Source: Nocardia thailandica NBRC 100428 (GTDB lineage Bacteria; Actinomycetota; Actinomycetes; Mycobacteriales; Mycobacteriaceae). From it: DNA of 64,000 nucleotides. Position numbers and translations under genes: made by a program. The notes under the pieces are model-generated. The model had not been told where the DNA came from, did no database searches, and saw only the letters and a list, made by a program, of their open reading frames with translations. This document shows positions 25,514 to 34,348 of this stretch, piece after piece. The stretch spans positions 1 through 64,000 of the forward strand of contig NZ_BAGK01000025.1 of NCBI RefSeq assembly GCF_000308795.1. Reading direction: 5' to 3'. The first letter of the stretch is position 1, and every line of letters starts with the position of its first letter.

Positions 25514-25702
25514 ATGAGGATCAGTGTCGACACCGATCGGTGCGAGGCCAACGGCATCTGCGTCGGAATCGCCCCTGACATGTTCGAACTCGACGACGAC
25601 GACATGCTGCACGTGGTCTCCGATGATCTGGACGAATCCCGGATCGCCGAGGCCGAGGAGGCCGTCGCGCAGTGTCCCAAAGCGGCATTGCGGCTGATCT
25701 GA
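25514..25702 (+). CDS. fdxD: Small ferredoxin FdxD
   Basis: A 62-residue acidic ferredoxin. C10 and C16 (CEANGIC) and C54 in QCPKAAL are the three ligands. The position of the usual second Cys (13) is Asn, so the cluster is probably [3Fe-4S]. This is the type that feeds electrons to actinobacterial P450s. It corresponds to Rv3503c, which likewise sits between fadE26 and hsd4A. GGAAGGAAAACCC precedes ATG 25514. CYP125 or another sterol P450 is the likely electron acceptor. Confidence 0.9.
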   Translation: MRISVDTDRCEANGICVGIAPDMFELDDDDMLHVVSDDLDESRIAEAEEAVAQCPKAALRLI

Positions 25703-25720
25703 TCAGCTCTTGTCCAATAG

Positions 25721-25745
25721 TGAAACACGTTCTAAAGTCGGCCCG
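25721..25745 (+). promoter_or_regulatory. KstR operator fused to the leaderless hsd4A promoter
   Basis: TGAAACACGTTCTA (25721-25734) is a perfect KstR box. Its last TA begins TAAAGT (25733-25738), seven bases before GTG 25746. The geometry is identical to those at 11241 and 15303. Confidence 0.85.
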
Positions 25746-26648
25746 GTGAGCGAATTGCAGACATCTCTGGAGGGCCGGGTCGCCGTCGTGACCGGCGCGG
25801 GTGGCGGTCTGGGCCGGGCCGAGGCGCTCGCGCTCGCCGCCGCGGGCGCCGCGGTGGTGGTCAACGACCTGACCGAGGCCGCGGCCGAGCAGACCCTCGC
25901 CGATATCCGCGCGCTCGGCGGCAAGGCCGAATTCGTCGCGGGCAGCGTGGCCGAGCGATCGACCGCCGACGCGCTGGTCGCGACCGCGGCCGAATCGCTG
26001 GGCGGGCTCGACATCGTGGTCAACAACGCGGGCATCACCCGCGACCGCATGCTGTTCAACATGTCCGACGAGGACTTCGACGCCGTGATCGCGGTGCATC
26101 TGCGCGGCCACTTCCTGCTCTCGCGCAACGCGGGCGCCTACTGGCGCGCCGCGTCGAAGACGGCCGGCGGCCCGGTCTACGGCCGGCTGATCAACACCTC
26201 CTCCGAGGCGGGTCTGCTCGGCCCGGAGGGGCAGGCGAACTACGCGGCCGCCAAGGCCGGTATCACCGCGCTGACCCTGTCCGCGTCGCGGGCGCTCGGC
26301 CGCTTCGGCGTGCGGGCGAACGCCATCTGCCCGCGGGCGCGCACGGCGATGACCGAGGCGGTGTTCGACGACGCCCCCGAGGGCGCGGTGGACCCGCTCG
26401 CGCCCGAGCACGTGTCGCGGCTGGTCGCCTACCTGGCCTCGCCCGCGGCCGACAACGTCACCGGCCAGGTGTTCGTGGTCTACGGGCCGATGGTCGCGCT
26501 CATGGCGGCCCCGCTGGTCGAGCAGCGCTTCGACGCCGCGGGCGCCGAATGGTCCGACGCGGACCTGGCCGCCGCGCTCGGTGGCTATTTCGCGGAACGC
26601 CCCGCAGGCCACGGTTTCTCGGCGCGCGCGCTCTACGAGCTGGGCTGA
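25746..26648 (+). CDS. hsd4A: 17-beta-hydroxysteroid / 3-hydroxyacyl-CoA dehydrogenase Hsd4A
   Basis: A 300-residue short-chain dehydrogenase. The cofactor motif is TGAGGGLGRAEAL near the N-terminus, followed by NNAGITRDRMLFNMSDEDFD. The catalytic Ser is in NTSSEAGLLG, and the Tyr/Lys pair in NYAAAKAGITALTLSASRALG. The protein matches Rv3502c along its length, including ANAICPRARTAMTEAVF and GQVFVVYGPMVALM. In mycobacteria Hsd4A oxidises 17-beta-hydroxysteroids and hydroxyacyl-CoA side chains. GTG 25746 (VSELQTSLEGRVAVV) matches the family start and the leaderless promoter; the open frame back to 25710 crosses the operator. It precedes the mce4 operon, as in mycobacteria. Confidence 0.93.
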   Translation: MSELQTSLEGRVAVVTGAGGGLGRAEALALAAAGAAVVVNDLTEAAAEQTLADIRALGGKAEFVAGSVAERSTADALVATAAESLGGLDIVVNNAGITRDRMLFNMSDEDFDAVIAVHLRGHFLLSRNAGAYWRAASKTAGGPVYGRLINTSSEAGLLGPEGQANYAAAKAGITALTLSASRALGRFGVRANAICPRARTAMTEAVFDDAPEGAVDPLAPEHVSRLVAYLASPAADNVTGQVFVVYGPMVALMAAPLVEQRFDAAGAEWSDADLAAALGGYFAERPAGHGFSARALYELG

Positions 26649-26676
26649 GCCGAACGGGCTCGGTTTGCTGGGTGTT

Positions 26677-26699
26677 TTCCGCCTCCCGAGGGGGCGGAA
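26677..26699 (+). terminator. Terminator hairpin after hsd4A
   Basis: TTCCGCCTCC (26677-26686) pairs with GGGGGCGGAA (26690-26699), one G-T pair and a three-base loop, 29 bases after the hsd4A stop. It separates hsd4A from the mce4 operon. Confidence 0.7.
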
Positions 26700-26871
26700 C
26701 ACGCTGTCCCGCATCTGTTGATCGGTGGTCCAGGTGTTGGTAGGAATGAATTTCGGGATGTGCTCCCCCTCACAGTGGTGGGTTCGGCCCGTGACCGTGT
26801 TCGTTCCAGAATTACCGCCGAAATCAAGGAAAAAGTCCTGGTCGAAGTCTCTTGAAACCGCAGACATTCAT

Positions 26872-26889
26872 GAGAACGTGTTCTAGTCT
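26872..26889 (+). promoter_or_regulatory. KstR operator and promoter of the mce4 operon
   Basis: GAGAACGTGTTCTA (26872-26885) differs from the KstR consensus only in the first base. Its last TA starts TAGTCT (26884-26889), a -10 hexamer. Unlike the leaderless cases it is followed by an 83-base leader with a strong ribosome binding site. The rest of the 26700-26970 gap shows nothing else I can name. Confidence 0.8.
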
Positions 26890-26972
26890 TTGACCAGTCT
26901 TTCTACGGGGGTGGCGGTGAACTATCGATCCACGGGCACAGGCGCCCGTCGAACCCAGGAGGAGGAGCGCGG

Positions 26973-27737
26973 GTGAACGACCTCCTTGCTGTGCCGTTGC
27001 GGGCCGTCGGCGGATTCTTCGAGCTAGGCGCGAACACAGCACGAGCCGCGGTGCGGCGCCCGTTCCAATGGCGAGAGTTCGTCGATCAGTCGTGGTTCGT
27101 CGCCCGGGTCTCGATCTTCCCGACCCTGCTGGTGGCCATCCCCTTCACCGTCCTGGTGGTCTTCACCCTCAACATCCTGCTCCGCGAGATCGGCGCCGCC
27201 GACCTGTCCGGCTCGGGCGCCGCCTTCGGCGCGGTCACCCAGATCGGCCCGATCGTGACCGTGCTGATCGTGGCGGGCGCCGGCGCGACCGCCATCTGCG
27301 CCGACCTCGGCGCCCGCACCATCCGCGAAGAGATCGACGCCATGAAGGTGCTCGGCATCGACCCCATCCACCGGCTGGTCGTGCCCCGCGTGCTGGCCTC
27401 GATGTATGTCGCCCTGCTGCTCAACAGCCTGGTGTGCACCATCGGCATCGTCGGCGGGTTCGCCTTCTCGGTGTTCCTGCAGGGCGTCAACCCGGGCGCC
27501 TTCATCAACGGGATCACGCTGCTGACCCATCTGCCCGAGCTGGTCATCTCCGAGGTCAAGGCCGGTCTGTTCGGCCTGATCGCGGGGCTGGTCGCCTGTT
27601 ACCTGGGCCTGGAGGTCAAAGGTGGTCCCAAGAGTGTCGGTGACGCGGTCAACCAGACCGTCGTCTTCTCCTTCATGGCGTTGTTCGTGGTGAACGTGGT
27701 CGTCACCGCGATCGGCCTGAAATTCACGGTGCGGTGA
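26973..27737 (+). CDS. yrbE4A: Mce4 transporter permease YrbE4A
   Basis: A 254-residue MlaE-family permease, one of the two membrane subunits of the Mce4 sterol importer. Hydrophobic segments begin near residue 47 (FPTLLVAIPFTVLVVFTLNI) and continue to the C-terminus (FSFMALFVVNVVVTAIGLKF). The family signature is LGARTIREEIDAMKVLGIDP, the site that contacts the MceG ATPase, which is encoded elsewhere. GTG 26973 has AGGAGGAG at 26958-26965. The operon runs on to 36967 without a gap over 7 bases. Confidence 0.95.
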   Translation: MNDLLAVPLRAVGGFFELGANTARAAVRRPFQWREFVDQSWFVARVSIFPTLLVAIPFTVLVVFTLNILLREIGAADLSGSGAAFGAVTQIGPIVTVLIVAGAGATAICADLGARTIREEIDAMKVLGIDPIHRLVVPRVLASMYVALLLNSLVCTIGIVGGFAFSVFLQGVNPGAFINGITLLTHLPELVISEVKAGLFGLIAGLVACYLGLEVKGGPKSVGDAVNQTVVFSFMALFVVNVVVTAIGLKFTVR

Positions 27738-27741
27738 CCCG

Positions 27742-28593
27742 ATGGCGATAGTGATCCGCTCCAAGTTCCCCAAGTCCGTGCGCCGGGTACGCCGGCTGTC
27801 GGCCTCGCTCGACTCGGTCGGCGATCAGGCGATCTTCTTCGTCCGGGCGCTGGCCTCGGTCCCGCGGGCGCTGCTGTCCTACCGCACCGAGACCATCCGG
27901 CTGATCGCCGAGATCAGCATGGGCAGCGGCGCGCTGGCGGTCATCGGCGGCACCGTCGTCATCGTCGGCTTCCTGACCCTCATGGCGGGCGGCACCATCG
28001 CGGTGCAGGGCTACAGCTCGCTGGGCAACATCGGCGTCGAGGCCCTCACCGGCTTCTTCGCCGCCTTCATCAACGTGCGCATCGCCGCCCCGGTCATCTC
28101 GGGCATCGGCCTGGCCGCCACCATCGGCGCGGGAGCGACCGCGCAGCTGGGCGCCATGCGGGTCGCCGAGGAGATCGACGCCCTGGAATCCATGGCCATC
28201 CGGCCGGTGCCGTTCCTGGTCGGCACCCGCGTGCTGGCCGGGCTCATCGCGATCATCCCGCTCTACTCGCTCGCGGTGATCGCCTCGTTCATCGCCAGCC
28301 GCTTCGCCACCGTCGTCATCTACGGCCAGTCGGCGGGCGTCTACGACCACTACTTCTCGACGTTCCTGATCCCCAGCGACATCCTCTGGTCGTTCGCGCA
28401 GGCCATCGTCATGGCCCTGGTGGTCATGCTGATCCACACCTACTACGGCTTCCACGCGGCGGGCGGACCCGTCGGCGTCGGCAAGGCGGTGGGTAACGCG
28501 GTGCGCGCCTCCCTGGTCGCAGTCGTCACAGTGACGCTGCTGATCTCGCTGGCGATCTACGGCACCTCCGGCAACTTCCATCTCTCGGGGTAG
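27742..28593 (+). CDS. yrbE4B: Mce4 transporter permease YrbE4B
   Basis: A 283-residue MlaE-family permease, second membrane subunit of Mce4. The conserved cytoplasmic loop is MRVAEEIDALESMAIRPVPF. Segments include ALAVIGGTVVIVGFLTLMAG and AIIPLYSLAVIASFI-type stretches, with a final helix VTVTLLISLAIYGTSG. It starts four bases after yrbE4A. An N-terminal basic tail of about 40 residues precedes the first helix, usual for YrbE B proteins. Confidence 0.95.
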   Translation: MAIVIRSKFPKSVRRVRRLSASLDSVGDQAIFFVRALASVPRALLSYRTETIRLIAEISMGSGALAVIGGTVVIVGFLTLMAGGTIAVQGYSSLGNIGVEALTGFFAAFINVRIAAPVISGIGLAATIGAGATAQLGAMRVAEEIDALESMAIRPVPFLVGTRVLAGLIAIIPLYSLAVIASFIASRFATVVIYGQSAGVYDHYFSTFLIPSDILWSFAQAIVMALVVMLIHTYYGFHAAGGPVGVGKAVGNAVRASLVAVVTVTLLISLAIYGTSGNFHLSG

Positions 28594-28599
28594 CGCCAA

Positions 28600-29808
28600 A
28601 TGACACTGTGGACCCGGACCCTCACCGCCCTGCAGGGCGGGCTCGGTCGCAAACTCGCCGGCCTGGCGATGGTGTGCCTGCTGCTCGCCGTCGCGGGCTT
28701 CGCCCTCGCCCTGTTCCAGGGCCGCTTCACCAAGACCGCGACCGTGCTGGTCGACGCGCCACGCAGCGGCCTCGTGCTCGACGTCGACGCCAAGGTCAAG
28801 ATGCGCGGCGTCGAGATCGGGCACGTCAGCCAGATCGACCTGCACGACGACGGCGCCCAGCTCCGGCTCGAACTCGACCCGGACAAGCTGGCCATGGTGC
28901 CCTCCAACGCGAGCGTCGACATCCGCTCGACCACCGTCTTCGGCGCCAAGTACGTCAACTTCGTCGTCCCCGAACAGCCCGCGACCACCTCGCTGAAGGC
29001 GGGCAGCACCGTGGCCGCCGGCGCGGTCACCGTCGAGTTCAACACCCTGTTCCAGCACCTCAGCGACGTGCTGGCCCAGGTCGAACCCGAGAAGCTCAAC
29101 GCCACCCTGACCGCGCTCGGCACCGCGCTGGAAGGCCGCGGCGACAAGCTCGGCGACCTGGCGGTCCGCCTCGACGCCTACCTCCGCGAGATGAACCCGT
29201 ATCTGCCCACGCTGCAGACGGATCTGGACAAGACTGCCACCGTGACCGGTATCTACGCCGACTCCAGCGCGCCCCTGCTGCGCACCCTGGACAACCTGAC
29301 CGTCACCGGCCGCACCATCACCGAGAACCAGGACGACCTGGACACCGTGCTGGCCAACGTCATCGGCCTCGCCGACACCACCGGCTCGGTGCTGCGCGAG
29401 AACGAGACCCAGCTGGTCACCGCGCTCGACCTGCTGCGGCCGACCACGAGCCTGCTCAACGAGTACGCGCCCGCGCTGCGCTGCATCATCGACGGCATCG
29501 GCCCGCTGATGCCGGTCGCGGAGGCCATGTTCGGCGGCCGGATGCCCGGCATCGGCATGAACACCAACTTCATGGCCGGCGCCCAGCCCTACACCTATCC
29601 CGAGAGCCTGCCCAAGGTGAACGCCACCGGCGGCCCGCACTGCGACGGCGTGACCAACCGCGTGCCCGGCAGCCACTCGGACTACGTGGTGACCGACACC
29701 AGCCAGGGCACGGTGTACACGCCGCACACCGGATCGCCGCAGCTCAACGGGCCCAAGGTGTTCGAACTGCTGCTCGACGGCCTGCCGGGAGTGGGGACCA
29801 CACGGTGA
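28600..29808 (+). CDS. mce4A: Mce4A substrate-binding protein
   Basis: A 402-residue Mce protein with an N-terminal anchor (LAGLAMVCLLLAVAGFALAL, near 25-45). The MlaD/MCE domain follows (VLDVDAKVKMRGVEIGHVSQ), then a long helical needle domain (about 130-320) and a Cys-containing end domain (LRCIIDGIGPLMPVAEAMFG). Six Mce proteins form a tube carrying lipid across the periplasm-like space, per structures of mycobacterial Mce1. Sterol is the inferred cargo from the operon's setting. It starts six bases after yrbE4B, and its stop overlaps the mce4B start by four bases. Confidence 0.93.
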   Translation: MTLWTRTLTALQGGLGRKLAGLAMVCLLLAVAGFALALFQGRFTKTATVLVDAPRSGLVLDVDAKVKMRGVEIGHVSQIDLHDDGAQLRLELDPDKLAMVPSNASVDIRSTTVFGAKYVNFVVPEQPATTSLKAGSTVAAGAVTVEFNTLFQHLSDVLAQVEPEKLNATLTALGTALEGRGDKLGDLAVRLDAYLREMNPYLPTLQTDLDKTATVTGIYADSSAPLLRTLDNLTVTGRTITENQDDLDTVLANVIGLADTTGSVLRENETQLVTALDLLRPTTSLLNEYAPALRCIIDGIGPLMPVAEAMFGGRMPGIGMNTNFMAGAQPYTYPESLPKVNATGGPHCDGVTNRVPGSHSDYVVTDTSQGTVYTPHTGSPQLNGPKVFELLLDGLPGVGTTR

Positions 29809-30833
29809 AGAACACGGGAACGATCGTCAAGCTGAGCATCTTCACGGTGATCATGGCGCTGGTGTTCGCCGGCCTCGCCATCGTGCTGAGCCAGGCGCGC
29901 TTCGCCAGGGAGAACGGCTACCACGCCGTGTTCACCAGTTCCTCGGGCATGCTGCCCGGCGCCAAGGTGCGCATCGCCGGCGTGCCGGTCGGCTCGGTCA
30001 GCGCGGTGAAGGTCGGCGACGACAACCTCGCCCACGTCGAGTTCGACGTCGACCGCAAGTACACGCTGCTGCAGAGCACCCGGGCGACCATCCGCTACGA
30101 GAACCTGGTCGGCGACCGGTACCTGGAACTGATGGAGGGCCCCGGCTCGGCGCAGAAACTCCAGCCCGGCGGCACCATCCACCAGACCCAGACCTCGCCC
30201 GCGCTCGACCTCGACCTGCTGCTCGGCGGTTTCAAGCCGCTGCTGCGCGGCCTCGACCCCACCCAGGTCAACGACCTGACCGAGGCCCTGCTCCAGATCT
30301 TCCAGGGCCAGGGCGGCACGCTGGTCACCCTGCTCAACAGCGGCGGCAGCTTCGCCCGCACGCTGGCCGACCGGGACGCGCTGATCGGCAGCGTCATCAC
30401 CAACCTCAACACGGTGCTGGCCACCATCGACGACCGCGACAAGCAGTTCGCGACCACGGTCGACGACCTGCAGCGCCTGATCAGCGGCCTGGCCGCGCAG
30501 CGCGATCCGATCGGGGAGGCCCTGCCGAGGATCGCGGGCGCCACCGCCGATCTCACCGACCTGCTCGCGCAGGCGCGGCCGGATCTGCGCAACACCATCG
30601 AGCAGACCGGGCGCCTGTCGACCAACCTCGACAACGGCTCCGACCAGATCCAGTGGGTGCTCGACAAGCTGCCCGCGACCTACAAACAGCTCATCCGTAT
30701 CGGCGCCTACGGCTCGTTCCTGCAGCTGTATGTCTGCGGCACCAACCTGCTGGTCGACGGCCCCGACGGCAAGCCGCTGCACGTGCGGCTCCCGGGTGAA
30801 CAGGCGACCGGAAGGTGTGCGCCGAATGAATGA
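29805..30833 (+). CDS. mce4B: Mce4B substrate-binding protein
   Basis: A 342-residue Mce protein. GTG 29805 overlaps the mce4A stop (GTGA). The anchor is IFTVIMALVFAGLAIVLSQA (residues 12-31). The MCE domain is SSSGMLPGAKVRIAGVPVGS, followed by a long helical region with GLDPTQVNDLTEALLQIFQG and ALPRIAGATADLTDLLAQAR. The end domain is GSFLQLYVCGTNLLVDGPDG. Frames starting earlier lie inside mce4A and are spurious. Confidence 0.93.
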   Translation: MKNTGTIVKLSIFTVIMALVFAGLAIVLSQARFARENGYHAVFTSSSGMLPGAKVRIAGVPVGSVSAVKVGDDNLAHVEFDVDRKYTLLQSTRATIRYENLVGDRYLELMEGPGSAQKLQPGGTIHQTQTSPALDLDLLLGGFKPLLRGLDPTQVNDLTEALLQIFQGQGGTLVTLLNSGGSFARTLADRDALIGSVITNLNTVLATIDDRDKQFATTVDDLQRLISGLAAQRDPIGEALPRIAGATADLTDLLAQARPDLRNTIEQTGRLSTNLDNGSDQIQWVLDKLPATYKQLIRIGAYGSFLQLYVCGTNLLVDGPDGKPLHVRLPGEQATGRCAPNE

Positions 30834-31893
30834 GAATCGTTCCCCGGCAACGACGATCGGCATCGTGGGCATCGTGCTCGCGATCACGATCTCGCTGGCG
30901 GCCCTGCAGTTCGACCGGTTGCCGTTCGTGCGGTCCGGCGCCACCTTCACCGCGTTCTTCGTCGACGCGGGCGGGCTGGTGCCCGGCGACCCGGTGCAGG
31001 TGGCGGGCGTGCGGTCCGGCGAGGTCGAGGACGTGGAGCTGGCGGGCACCAAGGTGAAGGTCACGTTCAGCCTGAACGAGCGGATCGTGCTGGGCACCAA
31101 GACCACCGCGGCCATCAAGACCAACACCGTGCTCGGCCGCAAGTCGATCGAGGTGGTCCCGCTCGGCCAGGGCGCGCTGCGCGTCGACGACACCATCCCG
31201 CTCGAGCGCACCACCTCGCCGTACTCCCTCAACGAGGCGCTCAGCGACCTCGGCGCCACGGTGCAGGACCTGGACATGGACCAGGTCGACAAGACCCTGG
31301 ACACGCTCTCGGCCGCCTTCGCCGACACCCCCGGCCCGCTGCGCAGCGCGCTCGACGGTGTCACCGCGCTCTCGCGCAGCATCAACGCCCGCGACCAGGC
31401 GCTCACCGACCTGCTCGCCCGGGCGCAGAACGTCACCAAGATCCTGGCCGACCGCAGCACCCAGATCAACGCGCTGCTGCTCGACGGCAACAGCCTGCTC
31501 GGCGAACTCGACCGGCGGCGCGCCGCGATCAACCAGCTCATGGTCTACATCGACGACGTCTCCCGGCAGCTGTCGGGGCTCGTCGCCGACAACGAGGCGC
31601 AGATGCGGCCGGTGCTCGACAAGCTGAACTCCGTGCTCGCGCTGCTGCAGCGCAACAAGGACAACATCTCCGGCGCCCTCGACGGGCTCGGCCCGTACGC
31701 GGCCGCCCTCGGCGAGCAGGTCGGCAACGGCCCGTGGTTCAACGCCTACGTGGTCAACGCGACCAGTACCGAGCTGCGCGGCCTCGTCGACGCGCTGGTC
31801 TGGCCCGAGCACCTGCCCGAGGACCTGCGCAACATCTTCACCCACCCCGCCCCGCCGTCCATCGGCCCCGCCATCCAGGAGCCGCCGCGATGA
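30826..31893 (+). CDS. mce4C: Mce4C substrate-binding protein
   Basis: A 355-residue Mce protein. ATG 30826 overlaps the end of mce4B by eight bases and gives MNENRSPATTIGIVGIVLAI, whose hydrophobic run is the anchor. The MCE domain has VDAGGLVPGDPVQVAGVRSG and a typical TNTVLGRKSIEVVPLGQGAL strand block. The helical needle region extends to about residue 300 (LMVYIDDVSRQLSGLVADNE). The C-terminus is Pro-rich (HPAPPSIGPAIQEPPR). Confidence 0.93.
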   Translation: MNENRSPATTIGIVGIVLAITISLAALQFDRLPFVRSGATFTAFFVDAGGLVPGDPVQVAGVRSGEVEDVELAGTKVKVTFSLNERIVLGTKTTAAIKTNTVLGRKSIEVVPLGQGALRVDDTIPLERTTSPYSLNEALSDLGATVQDLDMDQVDKTLDTLSAAFADTPGPLRSALDGVTALSRSINARDQALTDLLARAQNVTKILADRSTQINALLLDGNSLLGELDRRRAAINQLMVYIDDVSRQLSGLVADNEAQMRPVLDKLNSVLALLQRNKDNISGALDGLGPYAAALGEQVGNGPWFNAYVVNATSTELRGLVDALVWPEHLPEDLRNIFTHPAPPSIGPAIQEPPR

Positions 31894-33131
31894 ACCCGAA
31901 GCAGTGGATACGCGCGATCCCGCGCTGGCTGATCGCGGTCGTCGCGGTCGTCGCGGTGGTCGTCGCGGGCAGCGCCGCCTACACCGCGCTCGGTATCGGA
32001 AAGACCTCCGTCACCGCCTACTTCACCTCGACCACCGGCCTCTACAGCGGTGACGAGGTGCGCGTGCTCGGCGTGCGCGTCGGCCGGATCGACGACATCG
32101 AACCCGGCACCGACCGCGTCCGGGTGCGGATGAGCATCGACAGCGGCGTCGACCTGCCCGCCGACGCGCGGGCCGTCATCATCGCCCCCTCGCTGGTGTC
32201 GGCGCGCTTCGTCCAGCTCGCCCCCGCCTACGACGGCGGGCCCAAGCTGACCGACGGCGCCGAGATCCCGATCGACCGCACCGCCGTGCCGGTCGAATGG
32301 GACGACATCAAGACCGAACTGTCCAAGCTGGCCACCGCGCTCGGCCCCGTCGGCGACGACAAGCAGGGCTCCTTCGGCCGGTTCGTCGACACCGCCGCCG
32401 AGAACCTCGACGGCAACGGCCAGGCCTTCCGCGACACCCTGCGCGAGCTGTCCGCGACCCTGAACACGCTGTCCGACGGGCGAACCGACCTGTTCGGGAC
32501 CGTGCGCAACCTGCAGAAGTTCGTCGAGGTGCTCTCGGCGAGCAACGAGCAGATCGTGCAGTTCGGCAACCGGCTGGCCTCGGTGTCGTCGGTGCTGGCG
32601 GGCGCCTCGGCCGAACTCGGCACCGGGCTCGACCAGCTCGACGTGGCCCTGGCCGACGTCAAGCGGTTCCTCGACGACAGCGGCACCGAACTCACCGAGG
32701 GCGTGCAGCGACTGTCGGAGGTCACCCAGCAGCTGGTGGACAAGCGGCCCGAGATCGAGCGCGTCCTGCACTCCGGCCCGACCGCGATGGTGAACTTCTA
32801 CCAGATCTACAAGCCGGCCCAGGGCACGCTCAGCGGCGCCATCTCGCTGAACAACTCGATGAACCCGATCAGCTTCCTGTGCGGGTCGATCCGGGCGCTC
32901 GAACACGCCGACTCCGATCGCAGCGCCGACCTGTGCGCGCAGTACCTGGCCCCGGTGATCAGCTCGCTGGCCATGAACTACGTGCCGCTGATGGCCAACG
33001 TCGCCAGCAGCGTGACGGCGTTCCCGAACCAGCTGGTGTACAGCCCGCCGAGCCTCGCGGCCGAGGCGGCGCCGTCGGTGTCGGTGCCGTCGGGCCTGGC
33101 CGGCCTCGCGGTGCCGGGAGGAGAACGATGA
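31890..33131 (+). CDS. mce4D: Mce4D substrate-binding protein
   Basis: A 413-residue Mce protein. ATG 31890 overlaps the mce4C stop by four bases. The anchor is IPRWLIAVVAVVAVVVAGSA (residues 10-29). The MCE domain is TSTTGLYSGDEVRVLGVRVG, with LVSARFVQLAPAYDGGPKLT completing the beta barrel. A long helical domain follows, then FLCGSIRALEHADSDRSADL near 330-350 and a Pro/Val-rich tail. The first 35 residues contain a Val/Ala run that is almost homopolymeric. Confidence 0.93.
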   Translation: MNPKQWIRAIPRWLIAVVAVVAVVVAGSAAYTALGIGKTSVTAYFTSTTGLYSGDEVRVLGVRVGRIDDIEPGTDRVRVRMSIDSGVDLPADARAVIIAPSLVSARFVQLAPAYDGGPKLTDGAEIPIDRTAVPVEWDDIKTELSKLATALGPVGDDKQGSFGRFVDTAAENLDGNGQAFRDTLRELSATLNTLSDGRTDLFGTVRNLQKFVEVLSASNEQIVQFGNRLASVSSVLAGASAELGTGLDQLDVALADVKRFLDDSGTELTEGVQRLSEVTQQLVDKRPEIERVLHSGPTAMVNFYQIYKPAQGTLSGAISLNNSMNPISFLCGSIRALEHADSDRSADLCAQYLAPVISSLAMNYVPLMANVASSVTAFPNQLVYSPPSLAAEAAPSVSVPSGLAGLAVPGGER

Positions 33132-34348
33132 ACCGCGCACGACGCATGGTGGCGGGCACCGCCCTCGGACTGGCGGTGGCCCTCGGCGCCACCGGCTGTC
33201 AGTGGGACGGCCTGAACTCGCTGCCCATGCCGGGATCGGAGGGCACCGGAGCGGGCGCCTACAAGGTCCGCATCCAGATGCCGAACGTCACCACCCTGAC
33301 CCGCAATTCGCCGGTCCGGGTGGACGACATCGCGGTGGGCACCGTCACCGGGATCGAGGTCGAGGGCTGGCACGCGCTGGTCACCGTCTCGCTCAACCCC
33401 GACGTGCGGCTGCCCGCCAACGCGGTCGCCAAGATCGGCCAGACCTCGCTGCTCGGCAGCAACCACCTCGAGCTGGCCGCGCCGACCGGCGAACCCGCCC
33501 AGGGGCAGCTGCGCGACGGCGATCTCATCCCGCTCGACCGCGCCGGCGCCTATCCGACCACCGAGCAGGTGCTGTCCTCGCTGTCGGTGGTGCTCAACGG
33601 CGGCGGGATCGCCCAGCTCGAGACCATCACCACCGAACTGAACAACATGGTCGACGGCCGCGCGGGCGAGATCGCCGACCTGATCCCGCAGCTGGCCACC
33701 CTCACCACCGGCCTGGACAAGCAGACCGGCGACATCATCGCGGCCATGCAGGGGCTCGACCGGCTGGCGGGCAGCTTCGCCGCGCAGAAGGACGTGCTGG
33801 CCGAGGCCATCGAGCAGATCCAGCCCGCCATCACCGTGCTGGCGGACCGCACCGAGAACATCACCACGGCGATCACCGCCCTCGGCGACCTCGGCGCCGT
33901 CACCCAGCGGGTCGTCCAGGCAGGCGGCGACGACCTGAAGGCCAACCTGGCCAGCCTCGGCCCGGTGCTGCAGACCCTGGCCGACACCGGCAACAACCTG
34001 CTCGAGGCGCTGCGCATCCTGCCGACGTTCCCGTTCCCGATGAAGAACCTGAACAACGTCATCAAGGGCGACTACCTCAACCTCTACATCACCGTCGACC
34101 TGACCGGCAGCCGCCTGGACAGCAACTGGCTCACCGGCACCCCGCTCGGCGGGCGGTTCGGCGGCGTCGAGGGTGTGCTCGGCGGGTTCGCGCCCTCCAC
34201 GGCCACCGACGCGGGCAACCCGGCCACCGGTCCGCTCGCGTCGCCCGGCCCGTCGCCGACCCCGACGATCCCCGGCTTGCCGCCGATCCCCGGTCTGCCC
34301 TCCATTCCCGGGCTGACCGTGCCGCTCGAGGGAGGTGCGGGCCGATGA
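33128..34348 (+). CDS. mce4E: Mce4E lipoprotein subunit (LprN-like)
   Basis: A 406-residue Mce protein with a lipoprotein signal: MNRARRMVAGTALGLAVALG followed by lipobox ATGC, Cys at 24. This is usual for the E subunit (LprN in M. tuberculosis). The MCE domain is PNVTTLTRNSPVRVDDIAVG with AKIGQTSLLGSNHLELAAPT. The C-terminus is a low-complexity Pro/Gly/Ile repeat (IPGLPPIPGLPSIPGL). ATG 33128 overlaps the mce4D stop by four bases. Confidence 0.93.
   Translation: MNRARRMVAGTALGLAVALGATGCQWDGLNSLPMPGSEGTGAGAYKVRIQMPNVTTLTRNSPVRVDDIAVGTVTGIEVEGWHALVTVSLNPDVRLPANAVAKIGQTSLLGSNHLELAAPTGEPAQGQLRDGDLIPLDRAGAYPTTEQVLSSLSVVLNGGGIAQLETITTELNNMVDGRAGEIADLIPQLATLTTGLDKQTGDIIAAMQGLDRLAGSFAAQKDVLAEAIEQIQPAITVLADRTENITTAITALGDLGAVTQRVVQAGGDDLKANLASLGPVLQTLADTGNNLLEALRILPTFPFPMKNLNNVIKGDYLNLYITVDLTGSRLDSNWLTGTPLGGRFGGVEGVLGGFAPSTATDAGNPATGPLASPGPSPTPTIPGLPPIPGLPSIPGLTVPLEGGAGR

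Noticed and set aside
26700..26870. A possible small gene between hsd4A and mce4
   Set aside because: Frames on both strands lack ribosome binding sites and typical codon use. The region is better explained as a promoter-proximal gap.
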